Shown here one piece after another: positions 56,758 to 64,000 of a stretch of DNA of 64,000 bases. The translations under genes were made by a program, and so were the position numbers. The stretch covers positions 1-64,000 of the forward strand of contig JAIBBE010000014.1 in assembly GCA_019694835.1 (NCBI GenBank), in the 5' to 3' direction. The notes beneath the pieces were generated by a model, which saw nothing but the letters and a program-made list of their open reading frames with translations, was not told the DNA's origin and made no database searches. Position 1 is the stretch's first letter. The number at the start of each line of letters is the position of its first letter. Source of the DNA: Fimbriimonadaceae bacterium. Its GTDB lineage: Bacteria > Armatimonadota > Fimbriimonadia > Fimbriimonadales > Fimbriimonadaceae.

Positions 56758-58188
56758 ATGTCGAGCCAAATCAACACCTCATCCGGACCTCTCAGCATCT
56801 CTCTCACGGCCCACGAAGACTCCTCGGAGCGGCTCCTCCTGTTCACGATCTCCTGCGGTGAGGTCGACCACACCCCTTCCCCGCTCGACATCGCGCTCGT
56901 CCTTGACCGCAGCGGCAGCATGTCGGGCCAAAAGCTGGACATCGCTCGACGCGCGACCGCCGAGTTCATTCGATCGCTCGATCCGCGCGACACGATTTCG
57001 GTCGTGACTTATGACTCGCGCATTGACATCGTCGCGGCTCGATCCCATCCCAGCGAAGAGCTTGCGAACCGAGTCGCCCAAATCGAACCGGGAGGCAACA
57101 CCAATTTGTACGAGGGATGGCTCACGGGGGCAAAGCTGCTCCACCCAGGCGGCCGTGTGATGCTGCTCTCCGACGGTCTCGCCAACGAAGGCGCGTACCG
57201 TGACGCGACTTCGCTGGGCACGCACGCCTCGATTTCGCTGGAGCGATTCCGAATCGCCACGACCACCATTGGAGTCGGCAACGACTACGACGAAGCCCTG
57301 ATGGCCGGCATGGCGCGAATGGGAGGCGGGGCGCACTACTATGCTCATACTGCGGAGGCGATTCGCGAGGCATTTGGGCAAGAGCGGTTTTCGCTGGGTG
57401 CCACGGTCATCGGCGCGGCGAGCATTCGGCTTCGCGGCGAGACCTTCCAGGTCGGGCAGTTCTGGCCGGGGGAAGTCAAGCGCGTCGTTGTACCGGTGAC
57501 GGACCTCGCCGGACCGCTTACCCTTCGTTACCAGATGGCCGGCAACGACCACCCGACCACGATTGAGCTTGACCTGCCTCGACAATTTGGCTACTCGGAC
57601 GAGGCGACGCTGGAGCGACTGATCGCCATGGCGGCCGACCTCGAATACCGGTCCATCGAGGTTCGAAACCCGGGCTCAGCGGCTCAGCTTGGCGTCGAGA
57701 TTCGCGAACTGATTCTCAAGCTTCTTGCCCATCCTTTGGCCGATTCGGACTTGGCTCGCCCCGTGCTCGCCCGCCTGAACGCCTCGCGCGATCGCCTTGA
57801 GCGACTGCAGCATCGCTATGACGAAGCGGAAGCGACCATGCACCGCAAGCGGAGTCTTCAGTCCAGCCACAACATGCGAGACCGGGCCCGCGCGTATTCT
57901 TCGTTCGAAGAGGAGAAGTTCCTCGTGGCGGAAGAATTCAGGGTCTCAATGCCCGCCGCCGCCCGACCGGTCGCGGATCATATTGATCGCAGTGCGCTTG
58001 CGGTCATTCCGGTCGAGCAGTGGCGGGCGTGGGGTGTGGTGCCGTTGCACTTGGATAGTAACACGATTCAAGTCGGCACGCCGAATGCCCGCGACGGATT
58101 CTTGCAGGCTGAGATCGAGAAGGCGGCAAAGCGGTCGGTGAAACTCGTACCGATGGACGAGGCGATTGTGCGGGAACTGCTGGGTTAG
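56758..58188 (+). CDS. VWA-domain protein with MshEN/GspE-N-like C-terminus
   Basis: A 476-residue protein. The VWA domain (about 45-215) has the MIDAS motif DRSGSMSGQ, the Thr in GNTNLYEG and LLSDGLANEG, so metal binding should be intact. A beta-rich part follows, then helices (ERLQHRYDEAEATMHRKRSL). The last 65 residues (SALAVIPVEQWRAWGVVPLH to VRELLG) resemble the N-terminal domain of type II secretion/pilus ATPases (MshEN/T2SSE_N), which can bind c-di-GMP. No signal peptide. TATCAT lies six bases before ATG 56758. Confidence 0.7.
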   Translation: MSSQINTSSGPLSISLTAHEDSSERLLLFTISCGEVDHTPSPLDIALVLDRSGSMSGQKLDIARRATAEFIRSLDPRDTISVVTYDSRIDIVAARSHPSEELANRVAQIEPGGNTNLYEGWLTGAKLLHPGGRVMLLSDGLANEGAYRDATSLGTHASISLERFRIATTTIGVGNDYDEALMAGMARMGGGAHYYAHTAEAIREAFGQERFSLGATVIGAASIRLRGETFQVGQFWPGEVKRVVVPVTDLAGPLTLRYQMAGNDHPTTIELDLPRQFGYSDEATLERLIAMAADLEYRSIEVRNPGSAAQLGVEIRELILKLLAHPLADSDLARPVLARLNASRDRLERLQHRYDEAEATMHRKRSLQSSHNMRDRARAYSSFEEEKFLVAEEFRVSMPAAARPVADHIDRSALAVIPVEQWRAWGVVPLHLDSNTIQVGTPNARDGFLQAEIEKAAKRSVKLVPMDEAIVRELLG

Positions 58189-58198
58189 CGGGTCGACG

Positions 58199-59410
58199 TC
58201 AGCCCAAATCCCCGACCTCGTCGAGGGCGCGGACGATCGCTTTGCCCAGCGCTTCCGACTGCTCCACTTCGCTCGACCACCCGAAGCTAACCCGGATCGT
58301 CGCCCGCGCTTGCGATTCGGGGTAGCCCATGGCGAGCAGCACGGGGCTCGTTTCGGTGGAGGCGGCGGAGCAGGCGGCGCCGCTGCTGACGGCGAAGCCC
58401 ATGCGGTCCAGGACGGTGACGAGTGCCTGGGCTTCGAAGTCATCGAAAGTAAGACTAAGGATGTAAGGCGAGCCCGTTGGCGCGGGTCGAGCGAGGTAGG
58501 TCTCTACGTGTTCGAGAACGGCCGCGCGGCAGTCTTCAACGTTCAATCTCCTCTGATCCAACCGGTCCATCGCGACCTCGGCCGCGATCCCCATGGCGAT
58601 GATGCCCGGGACATTGAGGGTTCCGGCGCGCAGCCCCCGTTCTTGGCCACCACCTCTGAGGAGCGGCTCAAGAGTTACACCATCCCGGAGGTAAAGCGCG
58701 CCAACGCCTTTGAGGCCGCCGAACTTGTGGGCACTGAATGACGCGTAGTGCACTCCAGTTAGATCGACGGGCAGTTTGCCGACCTGCTGGGTAATGTCGC
58801 GGTGAAGTTTGGTCGGACGCGGAACACCCGGACCCCCTCCCCAACCCTCCCCCACCAGAGTGGGAGAGGGAGTACCCGGACCCATGCCTCCAGTCTCCGG
58901 ATGAAAGCCTGCGTAGCTGTCCAAGGGAACATCAACCCGGCTCCCGGTCTCGTTATTCACCGACATCACGCTGACCAACGCTCCGGTCCGGTCCCCCCTC
59001 TCCTGCGCCCTCCCGAACTCGTCAACGGAGGACTTGGTGGCGGAGGAGAGGGGATGGGGGAGAGGTGACGCGGCAAAACCCCCAAGCACAATTCCGCCCC
59101 GAGAGAGCGCAGGCTCCCGGACCGACGAGTGCTCGAACGGGCTGACGAAAATCTCATCGAAGTTCGACAAGACCCAGTTGTTCGACTCCGTCGCTCCCGA
59201 CGTGAAGACGATCTCGCTCGGGTCGTCCGCACCGATTAAAGCCGCAACTCGTTCCCTTGCCCGCTCAATCTCTGCCCCAGCGCGTTGCCCCGGAGAGTGG
59301 ATCGAGTTGGCATTGGCGTAGAGCCTCTCCCAGTGCTCGGCCACAAACTGCTGGACCTCCGGAATCGGGGGCGTCGTTGCGGCGTGATCGAAGTAGCGTT
59401 CGAACGGCAC
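58199..59410 (-). CDS. Cysteine desulfurase (NifS/IscS family) with in-frame inserts
   Basis: A 403-residue PLP enzyme removing sulfur from Cys. DHAATTPPIPEV starts the family, ANSIHSPGQRAG and FTSGATESNNW follow, His and PLP Lys lie in FSAHKFGGLKG, and the catalytic Cys in SSGAACSAASTETSP. The start is GTG 59410. Between the helix after VNNETGSRVDV and HRDITQQVGK there is an insertion of about 16 residues (GTPSPTLVGEGWGGGPGVP) encoded by a palindromic repeat, and another between the early FVSPFEHSSV block and SVMSVNN. Catalytic residues are all present. CACAAT lies five bases before the start. Confidence 0.85.
   Translation of the reverse strand: MPFERYFDHAATTPPIPEVQQFVAEHWERLYANANSIHSPGQRAGAEIERARERVAALIGADDPSEIVFTSGATESNNWVLSNFDEIFVSPFEHSSVREPALSRGGIVLGGFAASPLPHPLSSATKSSVDEFGRAQERGDRTGALVSVMSVNNETGSRVDVPLDSYAGFHPETGGMGPGTPSPTLVGEGWGGGPGVPRPTKLHRDITQQVGKLPVDLTGVHYASFSAHKFGGLKGVGALYLRDGVTLEPLLRGGGQERGLRAGTLNVPGIIAMGIAAEVAMDRLDQRRLNVEDCRAAVLEHVETYLARPAPTGSPYILSLTFDDFEAQALVTVLDRMGFAVSSGAACSAASTETSPVLLAMGYPESQARATIRVSFGWSSEVEQSEALGKAIVRALDEVGDLG
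58826..58883. repeat. Palindromic element inside the cysteine desulfurase gene
   Basis: CCCTCCCCCAC (58845-58855) pairs with GTGGGAGAGGG (58860-58870) with one mismatch around a four-base loop. The unit is bounded by direct repeats ACCCGGACCC at 58826-58835 and 58874-58883. The distance between repeats is 48 bases, so one copy plus hairpin adds 16 codons without shifting the frame. The direct repeats look like a target duplication. Confidence 0.7.
58995..59053. repeat. Second palindromic element in the cysteine desulfurase gene
   Basis: CCCCTCTCCTGCGCC (58995-59009) pairs with GGCGGAGGAGAGGGG (59039-59053) with one mismatch; the arms enclose a 29-base centre with GAACTCGTCAACGGAGGACT. In the coding direction it specifies the HPLSSATKSSVDEFGRAQE stretch, foreign to the family. 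Confidence 0.65.
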
Positions 59411-59487
59411 GTTTCATTGTGTCACGGGCTCGCATTCTTACTCGAATTTGGTCAGAATTCGACGGTTCCGGGGTAACGTATGAGTTC

Positions 59488-60702
59488 ATGAATCGGCTTT
59501 TCCTGCTTGCCGGAATAGTGCTTTCGATGGCCTGGTCACAGGACATCGACCCCGTCAAAACCGCGCGTGAAATCACCTCCTATCGAACTCAGAAGGTTAA
59601 GGAGGCTCGAGACGCAGGCAAACCTCTCGACAGCGAAGCGCTGAACAAAGAGCTGGTTTCGAAGGCCCGAGAAGCAATCAAGACGCTTGACGTAGCCAAG
59701 GTTGACCCCGCAAAGGCGCTGGACTGGGCCCGGCTGGCCATGCTTGCGGAGCGGCCGGACCTCATTCGCGATCTTTGCCTCAAGTACGTTGACGGGTCGC
59801 CGAGCGAGAAGACCAAGTTCATGGCGCAGAGCATGTTGCTGAACGCCTATGCCGAGCTCGGGGACACCGATGCGATCGTGAAAACCGTGGCCGCGATGAA
59901 GCCGACTCCGGCCGAGGCAGCTTCGCTCGCGATCTTGGTCGCCGGGAGCATCATCATGCCGATGCAGGACCGTACCGGAACCGAAAAGACGCTGAAGTTC
60001 CTGGCCGATGTCGAGAAAAAGGTGCCGTTCGCCGAGCCTTCGAGTGGACCCTCGAAAATGGTTGGTGACGAAGCGCGGGCGGCAATTGCCGATGCACGGG
60101 CCCACTTGCTCTTGGATCTGGGAAAGCGCACGGAAGCGCTGGAAGTCATTGACGAAGCGCTGGCCAAGGTTGACCCCGCCTCGCCCGGCGTTCGCGGGCT
60201 TAAGGCAGCCCGTGTTCAGGCCGAGCTGCTTGGCTCTCCCTTACCTGCCCTTCCCGTCGTGGAGACTCTCGGCTCCTTCAAGGACTTTGCCTCACTTAAG
60301 GGCAAAGTCGTTCTTGTTAACTTCTTCGCCCATTGGTGCGGCTCGTGCATGGTTTCTTATCCCGATCTGGCCAAGATGTACAAGGAACTGCATCCGCAGG
60401 GCTTGGAGATGGTCGGGGTAACGGCGTACTATGGCTTTTACAAGGGTGTCGGCTATGACAAACGCGACATGCCGAAAGAAACCGAGCTTCCCAATCTCAA
60501 GGACTTCACCAAAGAGCACGATCTGGCTTGGCCGATCGTACTCACGGAACGGACGAACTATCCGTCTTTCGGAGTCATCAGTATTCCCACATTCTTCGTT
60601 CTTGACAAGAAAGGTAATGTCGTTCGAGTGAAGATCGACTATTCTAAAGCAGGATTCCCGGAGTTTCGAAAGACCATAGAGTCGCTCATGGCGGCGAAAT
60701 AG
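59488..60702 (+). CDS. Thioredoxin-like exported protein (TlpA type), copy 1
   Basis: A 404-residue protein with signal peptide (NRLFLLAGIVLSMAWSQ). A helical, TPR-like N-terminal part of ~250 residues (ITSYRTQKVKEARDAGKPLD) is followed by a TlpA/ResA-like thioredoxin domain with WCGSC at about 283-287. Such proteins reduce or exchange disulfides in the periplasm. The frame is open upstream but ATG 59488 gives the signal. The next gene is a clear paralogue. Confidence 0.8.
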   Translation: MNRLFLLAGIVLSMAWSQDIDPVKTAREITSYRTQKVKEARDAGKPLDSEALNKELVSKAREAIKTLDVAKVDPAKALDWARLAMLAERPDLIRDLCLKYVDGSPSEKTKFMAQSMLLNAYAELGDTDAIVKTVAAMKPTPAEAASLAILVAGSIIMPMQDRTGTEKTLKFLADVEKKVPFAEPSSGPSKMVGDEARAAIADARAHLLLDLGKRTEALEVIDEALAKVDPASPGVRGLKAARVQAELLGSPLPALPVVETLGSFKDFASLKGKVVLVNFFAHWCGSCMVSYPDLAKMYKELHPQGLEMVGVTAYYGFYKGVGYDKRDMPKETELPNLKDFTKEHDLAWPIVLTERTNYPSFGVISIPTFFVLDKKGNVVRVKIDYSKAGFPEFRKTIESLMAAK

Positions 60703-60716
60703 CGAGGTTACACAAC

Positions 60717-61937
60717 ATGAAACGTTTCTGTCTCATTCTCTCCTTGGCTGCATTCAGCTTCATGGCATTCGCGCAAACGATAGACCCCATTCAGGTGGTC
60801 AAGGACATCAGCACCTATCGCGCTCAGAAGGTGAAGGAAGCTCGCGATGCCAAGACTCCTCTCGATGCGGAGAAGCTGAGCAAAGAGTGCGCTGCCAAAG
60901 CAGAGGAAGCGCTTAAGGGGATCGATTTGACCAAGATCGAGCCCGCCAAGGCTCTCGATTGGGCTCGGGTTACGGTGTTGGCCAATCGCGATAAGGACAC
61001 TTGCGACCTTTGCCAGAAATTCCTCACCTCGAACCCCGATCCGAAGATGAAATTCGCGGCTCAGAACCTCATGCTGACCGCTTGTGAGCGCATGGGTGAG
61101 GGCGACATGCTCGCCATGATGCTGCCCACAGTCGAGCCGGACACGAAGCAAGCCGCTGCAACCATCGCGATTCTCACTGCCAATACGTACTCCGATACGA
61201 TCAGCAGCAAGAAGGGCGTGGACGAAGCAATCAAGGTTCTCGACGCGGTTGAGAAGAAGATCAACTACGCAGAGTTTACGACGCCGGAAGAGAAATCCCT
61301 CGCTGAAAATGCCCGCGGCTCGGTTGCTTCGGCTAAAGCTCAGTTCTTCATGGAGCAGAAGAAGAAGGACCAAGCCATCGCTACTCTCGATGCTGCACTG
61401 AAAGAACTCACCGCCGATGGCCCGATGGCGAAGCGGATTGCGTCGAGCAAGACTCAGTATGCGCTCATCGACAGCATGAGCCCAGCTCTCGATGCCGAGA
61501 AGATGTACGGAGAGTACAAGGGCATTGAATCGCTAAAGGGAAAAGTCGTTATCCTCGACTTTTTCGCTCACTGGTGTGGCCCGTGCATCCGCTCCTTCCC
61601 CGATATGAAGGCATTGTACGATGCCAACAAAGATAAGGGCTTGGAGATGATCGGTGTCACGACTTACTACGGTTACTACAAAGACGAGAATCGTGAAAAG
61701 CGCGACATGCCAAAGGACGCCGAGTTTGCCAAAATGGCGGACTTCATGAAAGAGCACAGCATGAATTGGCCGGTGGTTTACACGGCCCGCGAAAGCTATG
61801 CGCCGTTCGGTGTTTCCGTCATTCCGCACGTGGTTGTGATCGCACGCGACGGACGCGTTCACAAGGTAAAAGTCGGCTACTCACCGGCCAGTTTCAAGGC
61901 GTTCAAAGAAGACATCGAAAAACTGCTCAAAGAATAG
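60717..61937 (+). CDS. Thioredoxin-like exported protein (TlpA type), copy 2
   Basis: A 406-residue paralogue of the upstream protein, 14 bases downstream: the same signal-helical-thioredoxin layout, ISTYRAQKVKEARDAKTPLD matching copy 1, and the active site WCGPC at about 286-290. The helical part has an extra Cys pair region (TCDLCQKFL) not in copy 1. Tandem duplication with divergence of the CxxC dipeptide (Gly-Ser versus Gly-Pro) suggests different redox potentials. GAGG precedes the start. Confidence 0.8.
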   Translation: MKRFCLILSLAAFSFMAFAQTIDPIQVVKDISTYRAQKVKEARDAKTPLDAEKLSKECAAKAEEALKGIDLTKIEPAKALDWARVTVLANRDKDTCDLCQKFLTSNPDPKMKFAAQNLMLTACERMGEGDMLAMMLPTVEPDTKQAAATIAILTANTYSDTISSKKGVDEAIKVLDAVEKKINYAEFTTPEEKSLAENARGSVASAKAQFFMEQKKKDQAIATLDAALKELTADGPMAKRIASSKTQYALIDSMSPALDAEKMYGEYKGIESLKGKVVILDFFAHWCGPCIRSFPDMKALYDANKDKGLEMIGVTTYYGYYKDENREKRDMPKDAEFAKMADFMKEHSMNWPVVYTARESYAPFGVSVIPHVVVIARDGRVHKVKVGYSPASFKAFKEDIEKLLKE

Positions 61938-61955
61938 GCGGGTACAACTGCCTCC

Positions 61956-63164
61956 ATGGCGAAGCCAATCGTAGTCGTGGGGGCAGGCCTCGCTGGCCTC
62001 GTCTGTGCGCGTGCCCTCCAACGCAAAGGGCACGCGGTGACGGTCCTCGAAGCAAGCGACGCCCCGGGTGGGCAGATGCGCACGGATGTCGTGCGAGGGT
62101 TCCGCCTGGATCGGGGCTTCCAGGTTCATTTCACCGCTTACCAGAGCGCAAATGCCCAACTTAATGAATCTGCACTGGATTTCAAACCGTTCGAGTCCGG
62201 CACCCTGGTTTGGAAGAACGGGCAGATGAACGAGGTGCACCGCGACAAACCGCTCGCGATGGCCCTGTCGAACTACCTCTCGATGGGCGACAAACTCCGG
62301 ATTCTGGGCCTTAAGCGCGACCTCAAGCGAACCGGCTCAACCGGCATCTTCCACGACGAAGACCAATCCGCCGAGGCATTTTTAGTGCAACGAGGATTCA
62401 CGCAGGCATTTCTCGACGACTTCGCGCGCCCCTTCTTCGGCGGCATCTTCCTCGATCGCTCACTCGGTGTTTCGGCAAACATGTTCCGGTTCGTTTGGAA
62501 GATGCTCGATGCAGGCAAGACGGGGATTCCCGAGCTCGGCATCGGCGAAATCCCGAACCAAATCGCGGCCGAGATAGCTGATCTCCGATTCGGCCATAGG
62601 GTGAGTCGTGCGACGCCCGACTCGGTCACCCTTCAAACAGGCGAAACTATCGGGGCCGAACGTGTGGTCGTCGCTGTCGATCCCGGAAACTTGGCCGGAC
62701 TTTTGCCGAATGCGCCAAAACCGACCTTCCGCGCGAGCACCTGCATCTACTTCGAAGCCGATTCGCCGCCAGTTGACCGCCCGATTCTCGTGTTGAACGG
62801 AACTGATCGTGGGCAGGTCGCCGAGGTCGTGCCGTGTAGCGTTGTCTCACCCCAACTCGCGCCGGAGGGTAAGCACTTGGTCAGCGTCACCGTCCTCGGC
62901 GACCCGAATCACGATGACAAGTTCCTTTCCGAGGATGTGAAGTACGAACTCCAGGCTTGGTTCCCGAAGGCCCACGTCCCTGCCTGGCGACTCCTCAAGG
63001 TCTACCGAATCAGGCACGCGCAGTTAAGGCAAGACCCCGGCTTCATGCCGGAAGCACCGATCACCGAAATCGGCGGCGTTATCGTGGCGGGCGAAGCGGT
63101 GTCGATGAGCAGCATCGAGGGGGCGGTTCAGTCGGGATTGAGGGCGGCGGAGGCGGTCGGTTGA
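61956..63164 (+). CDS. FAD-dependent oxidoreductase (amine oxidase / desaturase-like)
   Basis: A 402-residue flavoprotein. Rossmann motif VVVGAGLAGLVCARALQRKG, then LEASDAPGGQMRTDVVRGFR, and the C-terminal FAD block GGVIVAGEAVSMSSIEGAVQSG. The layout is that of phytoene desaturase/protoporphyrinogen oxidase relatives; the substrate is unknown. It starts 18 bases after the thioredoxin pair, and its stop overlaps the next gene. Confidence 0.75.
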   Translation: MAKPIVVVGAGLAGLVCARALQRKGHAVTVLEASDAPGGQMRTDVVRGFRLDRGFQVHFTAYQSANAQLNESALDFKPFESGTLVWKNGQMNEVHRDKPLAMALSNYLSMGDKLRILGLKRDLKRTGSTGIFHDEDQSAEAFLVQRGFTQAFLDDFARPFFGGIFLDRSLGVSANMFRFVWKMLDAGKTGIPELGIGEIPNQIAAEIADLRFGHRVSRATPDSVTLQTGETIGAERVVVAVDPGNLAGLLPNAPKPTFRASTCIYFEADSPPVDRPILVLNGTDRGQVAEVVPCSVVSPQLAPEGKHLVSVTVLGDPNHDDKFLSEDVKYELQAWFPKAHVPAWRLLKVYRIRHAQLRQDPGFMPEAPITEIGGVIVAGEAVSMSSIEGAVQSGLRAAEAVG

Positions 63165-64000
63165 GGGTCGGAATCGTGGGGGCGGGGGCGGCGGGCTTGG
63201 CCGCGGGTCGCGAGCTCCGACAGCAAGGCCTCGACGTCGTGATCTTCGAGAAATCGAAAGGCTACGGCGGCCGCATCGCCACCCGACGGGTCGAGGGGTA
63301 CACGTTCGACACGGGAGCCACGAGCATCGCACCGCGCGGAAAGGCGATCGAGAAGGTCATGCTCCACGAACTGGACACCACCGATCTTGTCCAGATTAAC
63401 AAGCCGATTTATGTTCACCAGTACGGGCGCATCGCACCCGGCGACGTGAGTCGAAACAAGGTACCGCGGTACGCCTATCGGACGGGCAATACCCGCTTCG
63501 CCAAGCTCATCGCCAAGGATCTAGACGTCCGTCTTGAACAGACGATCGACCGGATTCGGGCAGTGGGCGGGAAGTTCGAGATCCTTGAGGAGGCCTTCGA
63601 TGGCGTAATCCTCACGCCACCCGTGCCACAAAGCGAAGAGCTGCTGACCACCCTTGGCGAGACCCGCAAGTTCGCCAACGTCCGGTATCGAGCATGCCTC
63701 AGCATCCTGCTCGGCTACGCCACCGACATTGGCCCGCTCGGCTATCACGCGATCATCGACACCGAGCAGCGTCATCCGCTGACGTGGGTCAGCTTGGAAT
63801 CGATCAAGTGCCCGGATCGCGCACCCGAGGGTCACACGGCGATGGTCGCTCAGTTGAGTCCTGCGTACAGCGCACAGTTCTATGAGAGCCCGGATGCGGC
63901 GATTATCGAGGACACGGTGTCGCACATCGAGCGACTGTACGGACCGAATTTCAAGCAGCCTGAGATAGCCCAAGTCAAACGCTGGCGCTACAGTCAGCCG
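63161..64000 (+). CDS. Renalase-like FAD oxidoreductase, 3' end outside the window
   Basis: From TTG 63161, overlapping the preceding stop as TTGA, the frame is open to the window end (280 codons). It starts LRVGIVGAGAAGLAAGRELR, then FEKSKGYGGRIATRRV and TFDTGATSIAPRG, as in renalase/NAD(P)-FAD amine oxidase-like proteins. ATG alternatives are absent nearby, and a TTG start in a stop overlap supports co-translation with the upstream flavoprotein. Function unknown. Confidence 0.7.
   Translation, partial: MRVGIVGAGAAGLAAGRELRQQGLDVVIFEKSKGYGGRIATRRVEGYTFDTGATSIAPRGKAIEKVMLHELDTTDLVQINKPIYVHQYGRIAPGDVSRNKVPRYAYRTGNTRFAKLIAKDLDVRLEQTIDRIRAVGGKFEILEEAFDGVILTPPVPQSEELLTTLGETRKFANVRYRACLSILLGYATDIGPLGYHAIIDTEQRHPLTWVSLESIKCPDRAPEGHTAMVAQLSPAYSAQFYESPDAAIIEDTVSHIERLYGPNFKQPEIAQVKRWRYSQP

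Overview
The window reads as chromosome of a free-living, Gram-negative-type, GC-rich bacterium. An outer membrane is implied by a TonB-dependent receptor and a porin. Secreted proteins carry dockerin-like Ca-binding C-termini (three genes) or a PEP-CTERM tail, ribosomal genes are split into small blocks, and many genes have a TANNNT box 5-8 bases before the start codon. Together these suggest Armatimonadota (Fimbriimonadia-like). That placement is inference from gene content and has not been tested by phylogeny.

Layout. 1-1490: remnant of a DUF433/DUF5615 toxin-antitoxin pair, an intact-looking hicBA pair and an AlkD-like DNA repair protein. 1491-7914 (minus): a shortened spc operon rpsZ-rpsH-rplF-rplR-rpsE-rpmD-rplO-secY-adk-map ending in thyX; rplN/rplX/rplE are absent upstream and infA/rpmJ downstream. 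8103-13817: a GH20-like secreted hydrolase, a small membrane protein, an FAD amine oxidase, a YtcJ-type amidohydrolase and a secreted unknown. 13818-15850: a long imperfect inverted repeat, then groEL with consensus promoter, CIRCE operator and strong terminator, without groES. 15918-23818: SGNH hydrolase, a membrane-anchored BTAD regulator, a 1368-residue secreted propeller/Ig/dockerin protein and 4-hydroxyphenylpyruvate dioxygenase. 23939-28887 (minus): an operon of TonB-dependent receptor, YfiR-like protein and hybrid histidine kinase, probably an outer-membrane-to-cytoplasm signalling line. 29126-40995: multicopper oxidase, CxxCH protein, class III aminotransferase, dockerin protein, CNNM/CBS protein, DsrE-like protein, WD40-like protein, retropepsin-like protease with PDZ, putative lipoprotein, PEP-CTERM protein.

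41201-49959 is a compact potassium operon: small membrane peptide, kdpF, kdpA, kdpB, kdpC, porin, unknown protein, kdpD. No kdpE follows. 50136-51176 is a DAHP synthase. 51441-64000 holds a WD40/dockerin protein, a truncated IS200-like (RAYT) transposase, a TPR membrane protein, a MerR-like regulator with a VWA protein whose C-terminus resembles the MshEN/GspE-N domain, a cysteine desulfurase interrupted in frame by two palindromic repeats, two tandem thioredoxin-like paralogues, and two FAD oxidoreductases, the last cut by the window edge.

Most noteworthy: a recurrent leaderless-start signature (18 starts); palindromic elements that entered a cysteine desulfurase reading frame; a TonB receptor/YfiR/hybrid kinase operon; a helically phased operator before the VWA-MshEN gene; a potassium operon carrying its own porin. 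No rRNA, tRNA, CRISPR array, complete insertion sequence or prophage was seen.
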